A DNA stretch of 14,507 bases, from positions 1 to 14,507 of the forward strand of contig CALBPW010000082.1 in the NCBI GenBank assembly GCA_937899145.1, given 5' to 3'. The position numbers were made by a program, and so were the translations under genes. This document shows, one piece after another, positions 5,756 through 13,368 of the stretch; within the stretch, counting starts at the first letter, position 1, and each line of letters begins with the position of its first letter. This stretch comes from an uncultured Bacteroidota bacterium (GTDB taxonomy: Bacteria; Bacteroidota; Bacteroidia; Bacteroidales; SZUA-534). The notes under the pieces are model-generated. The model was not told the origin of the DNA, ran no database searches, and was given only the letters and a program-made list of their open reading frames with translations.

Positions 5756-8473
5756 ATGAAAATCAGAATTCGTCTAAGTATCAGAGTTTTATGTTTGGTT
5801 TTAGGAACGGTTAGTGTTGTCATTTTATTCGCTTCGGGGTTTGCTACTAAACAATTTCGGAACTCAATAATTGAGACAATGACAAAGCAAGATGCTGCAA
5901 CAATTGGCAATGTGTCAACAATAATCGACAATTTGGTTGGCAATGAGATGCAAACATTGCAAACATTAAAATCGATTGTTGAGTCGGTTGACGACGATGA
6001 CTACTACACCAATGAGGCGTTTTACAAAAAAACAGTTGGGAAAGCATGTGATAATGATAAAACACTATCGTTTGTTTGGCTCAATTTCAATAGCGAATAT
6101 GTTGAGGCAGGCAGCGATGAAGGACGGCAGATAATTAAAGCGGAAAACACATCGTACGGAACCGAAACCAACACAAAATCGATAGCGCAAGTTTACGACG
6201 ATATGAACGACCCCTATTTTGTTTGCAGAGAGGCAGGCGAAATGGTGATAGCCGAACCCGATTATTATCTTTATGATGGCTCAACAGCTAAACGCACATT
6301 GCGTGTGCCAATAGCAACTCCGATTGTCAAAAATGGTGAGCAGGTTGGCGTTATCGGTGTCGATATAAACGCCAATGCGATTCAAACAATTGTCTACTCA
6401 ATACAAAAAGAATCGAACCAACATATTTTCATTTTATCGCCACAAGGACGAATTGTAGCATCTAACCCGGATAAAAACTTTAACGGACAAATTTACAACG
6501 AGATAGATACACTTATCGGCACATTTGTTGATGATGCCGCACTAAATGAAATCAGCCGAAAAACAGTAAATAGGCCGACAGGAAATTCTTATTGCAGTGT
6601 ACAGGCAATAAATCCAAATAAAATAAAAGCCAATTGGCGCATTGTCGTTTTAGCCGACGACAACATCGAAGAACAAATTTCAGAATCGCTTGGCTTTGTC
6701 TCTCGCTCAATAGTAATAGGTTTGCTGCTGCTTGCCATCATTATCGCAATACTTACACAAGGTATTGTCAATCCGATAAAAAAAGTAAACGAAGTGATAA
6801 ACAAACTTGCTCTTGGCAAGGTTGACGAGTCGCTTGAAATGCCAGTTGAAAGCAATAACGAACTTGGTCAAATGACCGATTCATCAAACAAAGTGGTTGA
6901 GGGTTTGCTGCAAGTTACCAAGTTTGCCGAAAATATTGGCAAAGGAAATTCCGATTATAATTTTACTCCGCTCAGCGACCGCGATGTGCTCGGAAACGCC
7001 ATCATTGAAATGAAATCGAGCCTTGACGCAGCCAAAGTAGAAGAAAATCAGCGCCATATTGAGGAAGAGCAATTAAACTGGGCGTCATCGGGCATCAACT
7101 TGTTTAACAAGGTGTTACGCATTGATAATAAAGATATGCAAACCATATCGGCCGAAATAATCAAAAACCTGACACTATACTTAAACGCACAAATGGGAGC
7201 GCTTTACATTGTGCCAGAAGATAAAGAAGGCCTTGAATTGGTTTCGCATTTAGGATTCAGTAAAGAAAAAGACGAACAAAAATTCTTCAGCCCAAAAGAT
7301 GGTCTTATGGGTAGAATTTACCACGAACGCGAAACAATTTTTATAAGCGAAATACCAGCCGACATGGAACGCATCGGGTCGGGTTTAGGAAATTCGCTAC
7401 CAAAATCGGCATTGATAGTGCCACTTATATATAACAGCAAACTTGTTGGAGCAGTTGAACTCTACTCGCTTAAAGTGTTTGAACCATATCAGATTTCGTT
7501 TGTCGAAAAACTGTCTGAAAACATCGCCTCCACATTATCGACAGTGAAAATAAACGCCCAAACAACATTACTGCTTGATAAAGCTAAACAACAAGCCGAA
7601 ATACTTGAACAACAAGAAGAGGAAATCCGCCAAAATATGGAGGAGATGCAAGCAACACAAGAAGAAACAACTCAAAAAGAAGAAAGCCTGTTGTCAATCA
7701 TCAAAACACTGAATAGCATTGTGCCAATCATTCATTACGATTTGCAACAACGCGTAACCGATGCCAACGACGAATTTTTAAACTTCGCACACACTCGCCG
7801 AAACAAAGTTGTCGGCAAACGCCATCGTTCTGAAACAAAAATGACAGACGAAGAAGCTATTGCACACGAGCAATTTTGGAGCGAGCTACTATCAGGCAAA
7901 CAAAAAGAAAACGAAGAATCGTTTACCGATGGAAAAGAAACAACTTGGCTGCGTATGCACTTTATCCCAATCCGCGACGACCTCAAAAAAATAACCGAAG
8001 TGGTGGCAGTTGGCTTCGATATCACAACACAAAAAAAATACGAAGAGCAGATAAGTCAAGTGCAAGAAGGCAATATACCCGACGAACTGAAAGAAATGCT
8101 CAACACATCGGCACAAAAGAAACGCAATATGATTGACCTAACCAATCTGAATGCCGCTTATAAAAACGATGAAAAGAAGATTGACACCATTCTGCATCGC
8201 TATTATGAGCAAATACCAGTCCAGTTAGCCGACATCGAAAACACAATCAGGCACAACAACTACAAAGTGCTGAAAATGGAAATCAAAGCCCTGCGGACAA
8301 AAATCAACTATTTAGGAATAAAGCTGATAACCAATGTTTTAGACGAAATAGAAGGCATCATAACCAAAAATGGCGACGCCGGGCAAATACCACAACTATT
8401 TGAATCGGCAAAAACAAAATGGGGCGAGGCATACAAAGAACTAACCGATATTATAGGTTTAATTGAAGAATAG
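5756..8473 (+). CDS. Membrane sensor: Cache-TM-HAMP-GAF-coiled coil-PAS with degenerate Hpt-like tail
   Basis: 905 residues. TM helix 1 spans about 8-30. A periplasmic double-Cache-type sensor lies at about 35-310 (NDKTLSFVWLNF; TPIVKNGEQVGVIGVDIN is the typical Cache strand). TM2 is about 317-337, then HAMP (338-390), a second HAMP-like segment (FAENIGKGN...DVLGNAIIEM, 390-425), GAF (about 450-600, with KDGLMGRIY and ALIVPLIY), a heptad coiled coil (605-645, RQNMEEMQATQEE), and a PAS/PAC domain (about 650-762, ending AVGFDITTQKKYEEQI). The last ~110 residues look like an Hpt four-helix module, but the phospho-histidine position is Lys844 in MEIKALRTKINYLG, where an active Hpt has HxLKG. No kinase ATPase, MCP, GGDEF, EAL or phosphatase domain is present. 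Output must go through protein contacts. The next gene, 34 bases on, is a paralogue. Confidence 0.88.
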   Translation: MKIRIRLSIRVLCLVLGTVSVVILFASGFATKQFRNSIIETMTKQDAATIGNVSTIIDNLVGNEMQTLQTLKSIVESVDDDDYYTNEAFYKKTVGKACDNDKTLSFVWLNFNSEYVEAGSDEGRQIIKAENTSYGTETNTKSIAQVYDDMNDPYFVCREAGEMVIAEPDYYLYDGSTAKRTLRVPIATPIVKNGEQVGVIGVDINANAIQTIVYSIQKESNQHIFILSPQGRIVASNPDKNFNGQIYNEIDTLIGTFVDDAALNEISRKTVNRPTGNSYCSVQAINPNKIKANWRIVVLADDNIEEQISESLGFVSRSIVIGLLLLAIIIAILTQGIVNPIKKVNEVINKLALGKVDESLEMPVESNNELGQMTDSSNKVVEGLLQVTKFAENIGKGNSDYNFTPLSDRDVLGNAIIEMKSSLDAAKVEENQRHIEEEQLNWASSGINLFNKVLRIDNKDMQTISAEIIKNLTLYLNAQMGALYIVPEDKEGLELVSHLGFSKEKDEQKFFSPKDGLMGRIYHERETIFISEIPADMERIGSGLGNSLPKSALIVPLIYNSKLVGAVELYSLKVFEPYQISFVEKLSENIASTLSTVKINAQTTLLLDKAKQQAEILEQQEEEIRQNMEEMQATQEETTQKEESLLSIIKTLNSIVPIIHYDLQQRVTDANDEFLNFAHTRRNKVVGKRHRSETKMTDEEAIAHEQFWSELLSGKQKENEESFTDGKETTWLRMHFIPIRDDLKKITEVVAVGFDITTQKKYEEQISQVQEGNIPDELKEMLNTSAQKKRNMIDLTNLNAAYKNDEKKIDTILHRYYEQIPVQLADIENTIRHNNYKVLKMEIKALRTKINYLGIKLITNVLDEIEGIITKNGDAGQIPQLFESAKTKWGEAYKELTDIIGLIEE

Positions 8474-8507
8474 AACGGCTATTTTATAAACTTAAAACAA
8501 GAGTAAA

Positions 8508-10874
8508 ATGAATTTTAAAAAGACAATTCATAGGAAGATGGTGCTCAACTTGCTTGGCACATCGCTTATTGTATATATAGCCGCAATGGGCTACATAATT
8601 TACGAATTGGATGCCATTGCCAAAAACGACACCGATACAGAGATGAAACAACAAACCAAAGACGTATCGAACCGCATCGTAGGTTTGATTGAGAGTCGTA
8701 CAAAAATTGTAGAAACATTAACCACAACAATGTCCGATTACCAAAACATCGACGAAGCTGAGCGACGCCCGTTTTTCACCAATTTAATGCGCCAGACAAT
8801 AGCTAACAACCAAGAGCTTACAGCCGTTTGGTCAATTTGGGAACCCAACACCATCGACCAACTCGATAGCGAAAACATTAATGCCGAAGACGCAACATCG
8901 ATCGGTAGTTACGCACCATCATTTTATCGCATAAACGATGAAATAAAACCCGAAGAAAACGGCGAACCACAATTTGACGAAACATTTTACACCCTTGCTC
9001 GCGATACCAGACAAGCACAAATGGTTGAACCATATATGTACTCATACTCAACCGATGGTAGCGCAATAATGATAACCTCAATCGTAACGCCAATAATTGT
9101 TTGGGGCGAATTTGTCGGCGTGGTTGGTATTGATTTCTCTATTTACGACCTTACAACACAAATGGACCTTGAAAAGGTTGGTAAAAACGAAAAGACACTT
9201 TTGCTGTCAGAAGGCGGCAAATATATTTTTAACCCCGATTACGCGCTGATTGGTGAGCAACAAAACCTAATAGCCAACCTCGACAGCATTGCCGGCGACA
9301 CCATTTTTATTGCCAGCGATGCAAATGGCGAAAAACAGATTTTTGTTTATAGCAAAGCTGATTTTTCATCAACACAAAACAAATGGCATGTCATAACCAC
9401 AGCACCTTGGAAAGAAGGCTTTATACAACGTGTGCGCGACCTTACGCAACTAATGATAATGACCATCATCGGACTTGTCATAATATCAATAGTGATTACT
9501 ATTGTTGCCAAAACAATTTCGGGCACTATTGTCGCCATCAATAACAAATTGGCCGACCTCTCGCTTGGCGTCATCGACGACCAAAAAATGAAAAGCGATA
9601 GCATTAAAAGCGAAATATCAGACCTTACCGAAGCAATCGGTGTACTTAGCGACGGACTAAAGGCGTCGGTGAATTTTGCAGGCGAAATAGGAAAAGGAAA
9701 CTACGATGCCCAATATAAACTACTCAGCAACGAAGACACACTTGGAGCGTCGCTGATAACAATGCAAAACAGCCTTGTTAAGGCAAAAGAAGAAGAAGAT
9801 AAAAAGAAAATATTTGATACTCAACGCAATTGGGTTACTCATGGCCTTGCCGACTTTGGCGAAATTATCCGTCAGGAAAACGAAAATATCGACAGTTTTG
9901 CATACAATGTGCTTGCCGAATTGTTGAAATATATGGACATTGTCCAAGGCGCCGTTTATTTCAAAGTTGAAGACGAATACGATAAAGAATTGAAATTTGA
10001 AAACAAAGCCGCCATAGCCTACGGAAAACAAATAATGCTCGAAACAACCGTAACCGGCAAAGACGGCTTGTTTGGCCGCGTTATCGATGAAATGCGACTT
10101 ATCTACTTAGAAGACGTGCCCGACAATTACGTTTCGTTCACTCAAGGCAAGCGAGAGGAACAAAAACCACGCAACTTATTGCTTGCTCCAATGATTGTCA
10201 ACGATGAACTTTACGGCATTATGGAACTTATCTCGTACAATCATATCGAAAAATATAAAATCGAATTCGTTGAACACTTGTGCGAGAATATCGCATCAGC
10301 CATTTCAAACGTCAGCATCAACGCGCACAACGCAAAACTGCTTGGACAATCAAACGAGCAAACCGAAATCCTATCGCAGCACGAAGAGGAGATGCGGCAA
10401 AATTTGGAAGAAATGCAAGCCACACAAGAAGAGGCCACAAAGCGACAAAATCAGCTAAACGCACAAATTGAAGGCTATTACAACGGATTGATGTTAGCCG
10501 AAATTGATTTAAGCGGAAAAATTATGAACATGTCATCGCAGCTGATGCACTTCTACAATGTCAACGAATCGCTGATTGGCACAACCTACGTTTCGCTTGT
10601 AACGCAAGACGAAGTGGCTCGTGAACAATTTATAAACGAATTTTGGCCTGCACTAATTAACGATGGAAAAGCCCAACGCAAAAACAAAGCCCTTATCCGA
10701 GGCAAGCAACTGCGGACAAATGAATATTATAAAGTTGTATATCAGAACGATAGACCAGACCACGTGATTATGATTGCCGAAAATCGCGGCCGCGAACATG
10801 AACTAAAAGACCGGCTGATGATTGAATTGCAATCGTACCAGAAAGAGCACGGAACAGAAAACGAAGAGAGTTAG
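8508..10874 (+). CDS. Membrane sensor: Cache-TM-HAMP-GAF-coiled coil-PAS-like, no transmitter
   Basis: 788 residues, a diverged paralogue of the preceding gene. TM1 is about 13-33. The periplasmic double-Cache domain (35-310) has the classic VWSIWEPNTID (107-117) and TPIIVWGEFVGVVGIDF (194-210) motifs. TM2 is about 313-335, then HAMP (336-388), a second HAMP-like unit (FAGEIGKGN...DTLGASLITM, 390-420), GAF (about 450-600, KDGLFGRVI, LLLAPMIV), coiled coil (612-650, RQNLEEMQATQEE), and a weakly conserved PAS-like domain (about 653-760). It stops after a charged tail with no Hpt-like extension and no kinase, MCP or cyclase output. Adjacent spacing and shared architecture suggest one transcript and perhaps a heteromeric receptor, joined through the matching coiled coils. 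The periplasmic ligand is unknown. Confidence 0.88.
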   Translation: MNFKKTIHRKMVLNLLGTSLIVYIAAMGYIIYELDAIAKNDTDTEMKQQTKDVSNRIVGLIESRTKIVETLTTTMSDYQNIDEAERRPFFTNLMRQTIANNQELTAVWSIWEPNTIDQLDSENINAEDATSIGSYAPSFYRINDEIKPEENGEPQFDETFYTLARDTRQAQMVEPYMYSYSTDGSAIMITSIVTPIIVWGEFVGVVGIDFSIYDLTTQMDLEKVGKNEKTLLLSEGGKYIFNPDYALIGEQQNLIANLDSIAGDTIFIASDANGEKQIFVYSKADFSSTQNKWHVITTAPWKEGFIQRVRDLTQLMIMTIIGLVIISIVITIVAKTISGTIVAINNKLADLSLGVIDDQKMKSDSIKSEISDLTEAIGVLSDGLKASVNFAGEIGKGNYDAQYKLLSNEDTLGASLITMQNSLVKAKEEEDKKKIFDTQRNWVTHGLADFGEIIRQENENIDSFAYNVLAELLKYMDIVQGAVYFKVEDEYDKELKFENKAAIAYGKQIMLETTVTGKDGLFGRVIDEMRLIYLEDVPDNYVSFTQGKREEQKPRNLLLAPMIVNDELYGIMELISYNHIEKYKIEFVEHLCENIASAISNVSINAHNAKLLGQSNEQTEILSQHEEEMRQNLEEMQATQEEATKRQNQLNAQIEGYYNGLMLAEIDLSGKIMNMSSQLMHFYNVNESLIGTTYVSLVTQDEVAREQFINEFWPALINDGKAQRKNKALIRGKQLRTNEYYKVVYQNDRPDHVIMIAENRGREHELKDRLMIELQSYQKEHGTENEES

Positions 10875-10963
10875 ATGTTTAAGGTTTAGTATGTCAGAAG
10901 AATAGAAATCAAAAAAGATTTCGGATTTAACCGGTTAGATATAATCAGTTAATCAGAAAAATT

Positions 10964-11725
10964 ATGAAATACATCGAAGCCGATTTTCCCTATTATATAT
11001 TCGAAAATCTCAATAAATATAATATCAGACATTTTGTAACATCGTGTAGGCAAGGTGAGCAAGGCGATGTGAATCTTCGCAACCCACTTGGAGCCGAAAA
11101 TAGACGGCGATTAGCTGAATCGGTTGGCTTTGAAATAGAAAAACTGACAACGGGCGAGCAAACACACAGTTTGAATATAGCTATTGTTGATAATGCTACG
11201 GCAGGCAGCGGTAATCTGACAGTTGAAAGCCGAATACCCCAAACAGATGCTTTAATAACCAATCAACAAGGCATTTGCCTTATGGTACTAACAGCCGATT
11301 GCCAATCGGTTTTATTGTACGATGCTGAAAAACAAGCTGTTGCGGCTATTCACGCAGGCTGGCGTGGAACAGCAAACCAAATTGTGGCAAAAACCATCGT
11401 CAAAATGCAGCAATCTTTTGATACGCAGCCAAACAACATTGTGGCAGCTATCGGACCAAGCATTGGCAGTTGTTGCTTTGAGGTTGACGAAGAAGTTGCC
11501 ATACAATTTCGTCAATGGAGGCAAGCCATTCTGCGAAAACCCAATTGGACAAAACCACATATTGACTTAACCGGAGCTAACTATCAGCAGCTTGTTGAGG
11601 CGGGTGTCAATCCTTCAAATATTGAGAAATCAGATGTTTGCACAATGTGCAACCCACACGAATTTTTCTCTCATAGATATAACAAAACGCTTGGCAGAAT
11701 AGGAACAGGAATATTGTTAGTTTAG
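10964..11725 (+). CDS. pgeF: Peptidoglycan editing factor PgeF (YfiH/DUF152 family)
   Basis: The 253-residue protein has the full set of family motifs: EQTHS (His68), LTADCQSVLLYD (Cys113), IHAGWRGT (His130), AAIGPSIGSCCFEV (162-174), and VCTMCNPHEFFSHR near the C-terminus. His68, Cys113 and His130 are the conserved zinc-binding/active-site triad. The family was formerly called multicopper polyphenol oxidase (laccase). PgeF is known to correct mis-incorporated amino acids in UDP-MurNAc peptide precursors, and purine-nucleoside phosphorylase activity is reported for homologues. It acts in the cytoplasm. Start ATG 10964 fits the usual N-terminus. It lies 89 bases after the sensor pair with no terminator, so read-through is possible, but no functional link is evident. 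A palindrome TAACCGGTTA sits at 10928-10937 in the gap. Confidence 0.92.
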   Translation: MKYIEADFPYYIFENLNKYNIRHFVTSCRQGEQGDVNLRNPLGAENRRRLAESVGFEIEKLTTGEQTHSLNIAIVDNATAGSGNLTVESRIPQTDALITNQQGICLMVLTADCQSVLLYDAEKQAVAAIHAGWRGTANQIVAKTIVKMQQSFDTQPNNIVAAIGPSIGSCCFEVDEEVAIQFRQWRQAILRKPNWTKPHIDLTGANYQQLVEAGVNPSNIEKSDVCTMCNPHEFFSHRYNKTLGRIGTGILLV

Positions 11726-11844
11726 AAAAACTGTCCGTTTTTTAAACCAGCAATTTGCTATAAAAAAGCTAATTAGAAAAAAATGGAAAAAAACAAAAAC
11801 AAAATTTTTCAAAATAAAGAAGTGAAAATACCGGATTTTTCGAA

Positions 11845-11868
11845 AATGATTATATATTTGTAATCATT
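11845..11868 (+). promoter_or_regulatory. PerR/Fur-type operator overlapping the perR -7 box
   Basis: AATGATTA (11845-11852) and TAATCATT (11861-11868) form a perfect 8-base inverted repeat with an 8-base spacer. The spacer is TATATTTG (11853-11860), an exact match to the Bacteroidetes -7 box TAnnTTTG. A repressor bound to the palindrome would sit directly on the promoter, 23 bases before the GTG start. The AT-rich palindrome resembles Fur/PerR boxes (TTATAAT-like half-sites). This supports autorepression of perR and probably control of the rubrerythrin gene on the same transcript. Confidence 0.6.
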
Positions 11869-11891
11869 ATAAAACGAAAACGATTTTAGTT

Positions 11892-12314
11892 GTGAAAACA
11901 AAAGAATATCTTGAACAACATCAGATTAAACCGACAATACAACGGATAGCCGTAATGGATTATCTATTTGAACACCACACACATCCGTCGGTTGACGAGA
12001 TATTTATGGCACTTGCACCATCAATACCAACGCTATCAAAAAGTACAGTTTACAACACACTAAAATTGCTTGTTGACAAAGGTGCGGCCCGTTTGATAGG
12101 TATTGAGGAACGAAATGTGCGATTTGACTATAACACATCGCTACATGCGCATTTTATATGCCTTGGTTGTGGAGAAATCAGAGATATTATGCCCGATGAA
12201 CTGCCGCAAGTGTCGGCAATCGATATAAAGAAAATTGGCGATTTAAAAATTATGGATACTGAACTTTACTATAAAGGCTATTGTGCCGACTGCGCAAAAC
12301 AAAATTTGAACTAA
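11892..12314 (+). CDS. perR: Fur-family peroxide-sensing repressor PerR
   Basis: 140 residues, starting at GTG 11892. The N-terminal winged helix contains KPTIQRIAVMDYL and SKSTVYNTLKLLVDKG (the recognition helix). Residues matching the regulatory metal site of Bacillus PerR are all present at a constant offset: His31, Asp79, His85, His87 and Asp98. Asp at the last position is typical of PerR, while Fur has Glu there. The structural zinc site has both CxxC pairs, Cys90/Cys93 and Cys131/Cys134. In this family Fe(II)-dependent oxidation of the histidines releases the repressor from DNA. The gene is followed after 36 bases by rubrerythrin, a peroxide-reducing enzyme, and preceded by a palindrome over its own promoter. 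The regulon beyond this pair is unknown. Confidence 0.88.
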   Translation: MKTKEYLEQHQIKPTIQRIAVMDYLFEHHTHPSVDEIFMALAPSIPTLSKSTVYNTLKLLVDKGAARLIGIEERNVRFDYNTSLHAHFICLGCGEIRDIMPDELPQVSAIDIKKIGDLKIMDTELYYKGYCADCAKQNLN

Positions 12315-12350
12315 CTTTTTAAACTATAACTATTTTAATATCAGAAAATT

Positions 12351-13001
12351 ATGAGCAAAAAATTCATCTGCCCAATTTGCGGATACGTACATGAAGGCGA
12401 AGTGGCACCAGAGCGTTGCCCAAAATGTAAAAAAATTGTTGAGTGGAAAACCGAAGGCCAACCAGCACTAAAAGGAACCAAAACAGAGGCCAACTTGCAA
12501 GCCGCTTTTGCTGGCGAATCGCAAGCTCGCAACAAGTACACCTACTATGCTTCGAAAGCACGCAAAGACGGCTACGAGCAGATAGTAAGCATTTTTGAAG
12601 AGACTGCTATCAACGAAAAAGAGCATGCAAAAATCTGGTTTAAATTGCTACACGGAGGCGAAATTCCAAGCACTGTTGACAACTTGAAAGATGCAGCCGA
12701 TGGCGAAAACTACGAGTGGACTGATATGTATGCACAATTTGCAGCCGATGCCCGCGCGGAGGGTTTCAACGACATTGCAACGCTATTTGAAGAGGTTGGA
12801 AAAATTGAGAAAGAGCATGAAGAGCGCTATCGTAAGTTGTTGGCAAACATTGAAGGCGGACTTGTATTCTCAAAAGACAACGATGTCATTTGGCAATGCG
12901 CTAATTGCGGACATATTGTTATTGGCAAAAAGGCGCCAGATGTTTGCCCTGTTTGCAAACACCCACAGGCATTTTTCCAAGTAAAAGCCGAAAATTATTG
13001 A
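12351..13001 (+). CDS. rbr: Rubrerythrin with N- and C-terminal rubredoxin-like domains
   Basis: 216 residues. A central ferritin-like four-helix domain (about 45-165) carries diiron-ligand motifs [12 protein letters not shown] (Glu56), [13 protein letters not shown] (Glu89, His92), GENYEW (Glu119, Glu122) and IEKEHEERY (Glu153, His156). A C-terminal rubredoxin domain has CxxC pairs at Cys183/186 and Cys199/202. In addition the N-terminus has a compact rubredoxin-like knuckle with Cys7/Cys10 and Cys23/Cys26 ([20 protein letters not shown]). Classical rubrerythrin has only the C-terminal one. It is a cytoplasmic NAD(P)H-dependent peroxidase of anaerobes that takes electrons through rubredoxin; the extra Fe(Cys)4 site could be a built-in donor. 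Thirty-six bases after perR with no terminator between, so the two likely form one peroxide-responsive transcript. Confidence 0.92.
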   Translation: MSKKFICPICGYVHEGEVAPERCPKCKKIVEWKTEGQPALKGTKTEANLQAAFAGESQARNKYTYYASKARKDGYEQIVSIFEETAINEKEHAKIWFKLLHGGEIPSTVDNLKDAADGENYEWTDMYAQFAADARAEGFNDIATLFEEVGKIEKEHEERYRKLLANIEGGLVFSKDNDVIWQCANCGHIVIGKKAPDVCPVCKHPQAFFQVKAENY

Positions 13002-13026
13002 TAATCAACTGATTATAAGAAAGAAC

Positions 13027-13064
13027 AAATCGGGTAGTTGAGAGATTGATTACCCGATTTTTTA
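13027..13064 (+). terminator. Rho-independent terminator after rubrerythrin
   Basis: AAATCGGGTA (13027-13036) and TACCCGATTT (13051-13060) form a perfect 10-base stem with a 14-base loop. A run of six T (13058-13063) overlaps the end of the 3' arm. It lies 26 bases after the rubrerythrin stop and ends the perR-rbr unit. Confidence 0.8.
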
Positions 13065-13368
13065 TTTAAAGAATAGGATAGAAGTTGAAAATCGATTCTG
13101 ATAGCTATGGGAATTTCCATTTTCTGAATAATCGGGGATATGGGAGAATGAACTTGAATTAAACGGATATCGCACCTTCCACATGGTTAGTGTGGTAGGC
13201 AATGTTGTAGAAGAATTGCACGGAGAAGGATAAGCGGTGTGTAAATCTTGCTTAGCGCACAGACTGTGTGTGGTTAGGTTTTGAGTTTGCAAATTCCAAG
13301 TTTTGTTACATCGTTTTTATCTTCCTGTGTTTCATTTCTAATATTCTCTCTTTGTTGAGAGTGTCAGT
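13065..13368. other. Intergenic stretch with no recognisable gene
   Basis: About 300 bases between the terminator and the convergent lysozyme gene. A short plus-strand open frame runs to TAA 13231-13233 and includes NGYRTFHMVSVVGNVVEEL, but it has no good start or upstream signals and matches no family I can name. Small inverted repeats such as CTCTC...GAGAG near 13345-13361 lack T-tracts. It may hold decayed gene remnants. Confidence 0.4.

Noticed and set aside
5756..10874. Calling the two large sensors histidine kinases or chemotaxis receptors
   Set aside because: No H-box, no N/G1/F/G2 ATP-binding motifs and no MCP hairpin with the conserved tip are present after HAMP; only GAF, coiled coil, PAS and, in the first, a degenerate Hpt-like tail.
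10964..11725. Multicopper laccase / polyphenol oxidase
   Set aside because: This is an old family label. The TADC, HAGWRG and GPSIG motifs define PgeF/YfiH, which lacks the multicopper oxidase domains.
11892..12314. Fur (iron uptake regulator) or Zur
   Set aside because: The metal-site residues, including Asp98 rather than Glu, match PerR, and the downstream gene is a peroxide-reducing rubrerythrin rather than an iron or zinc transport gene.
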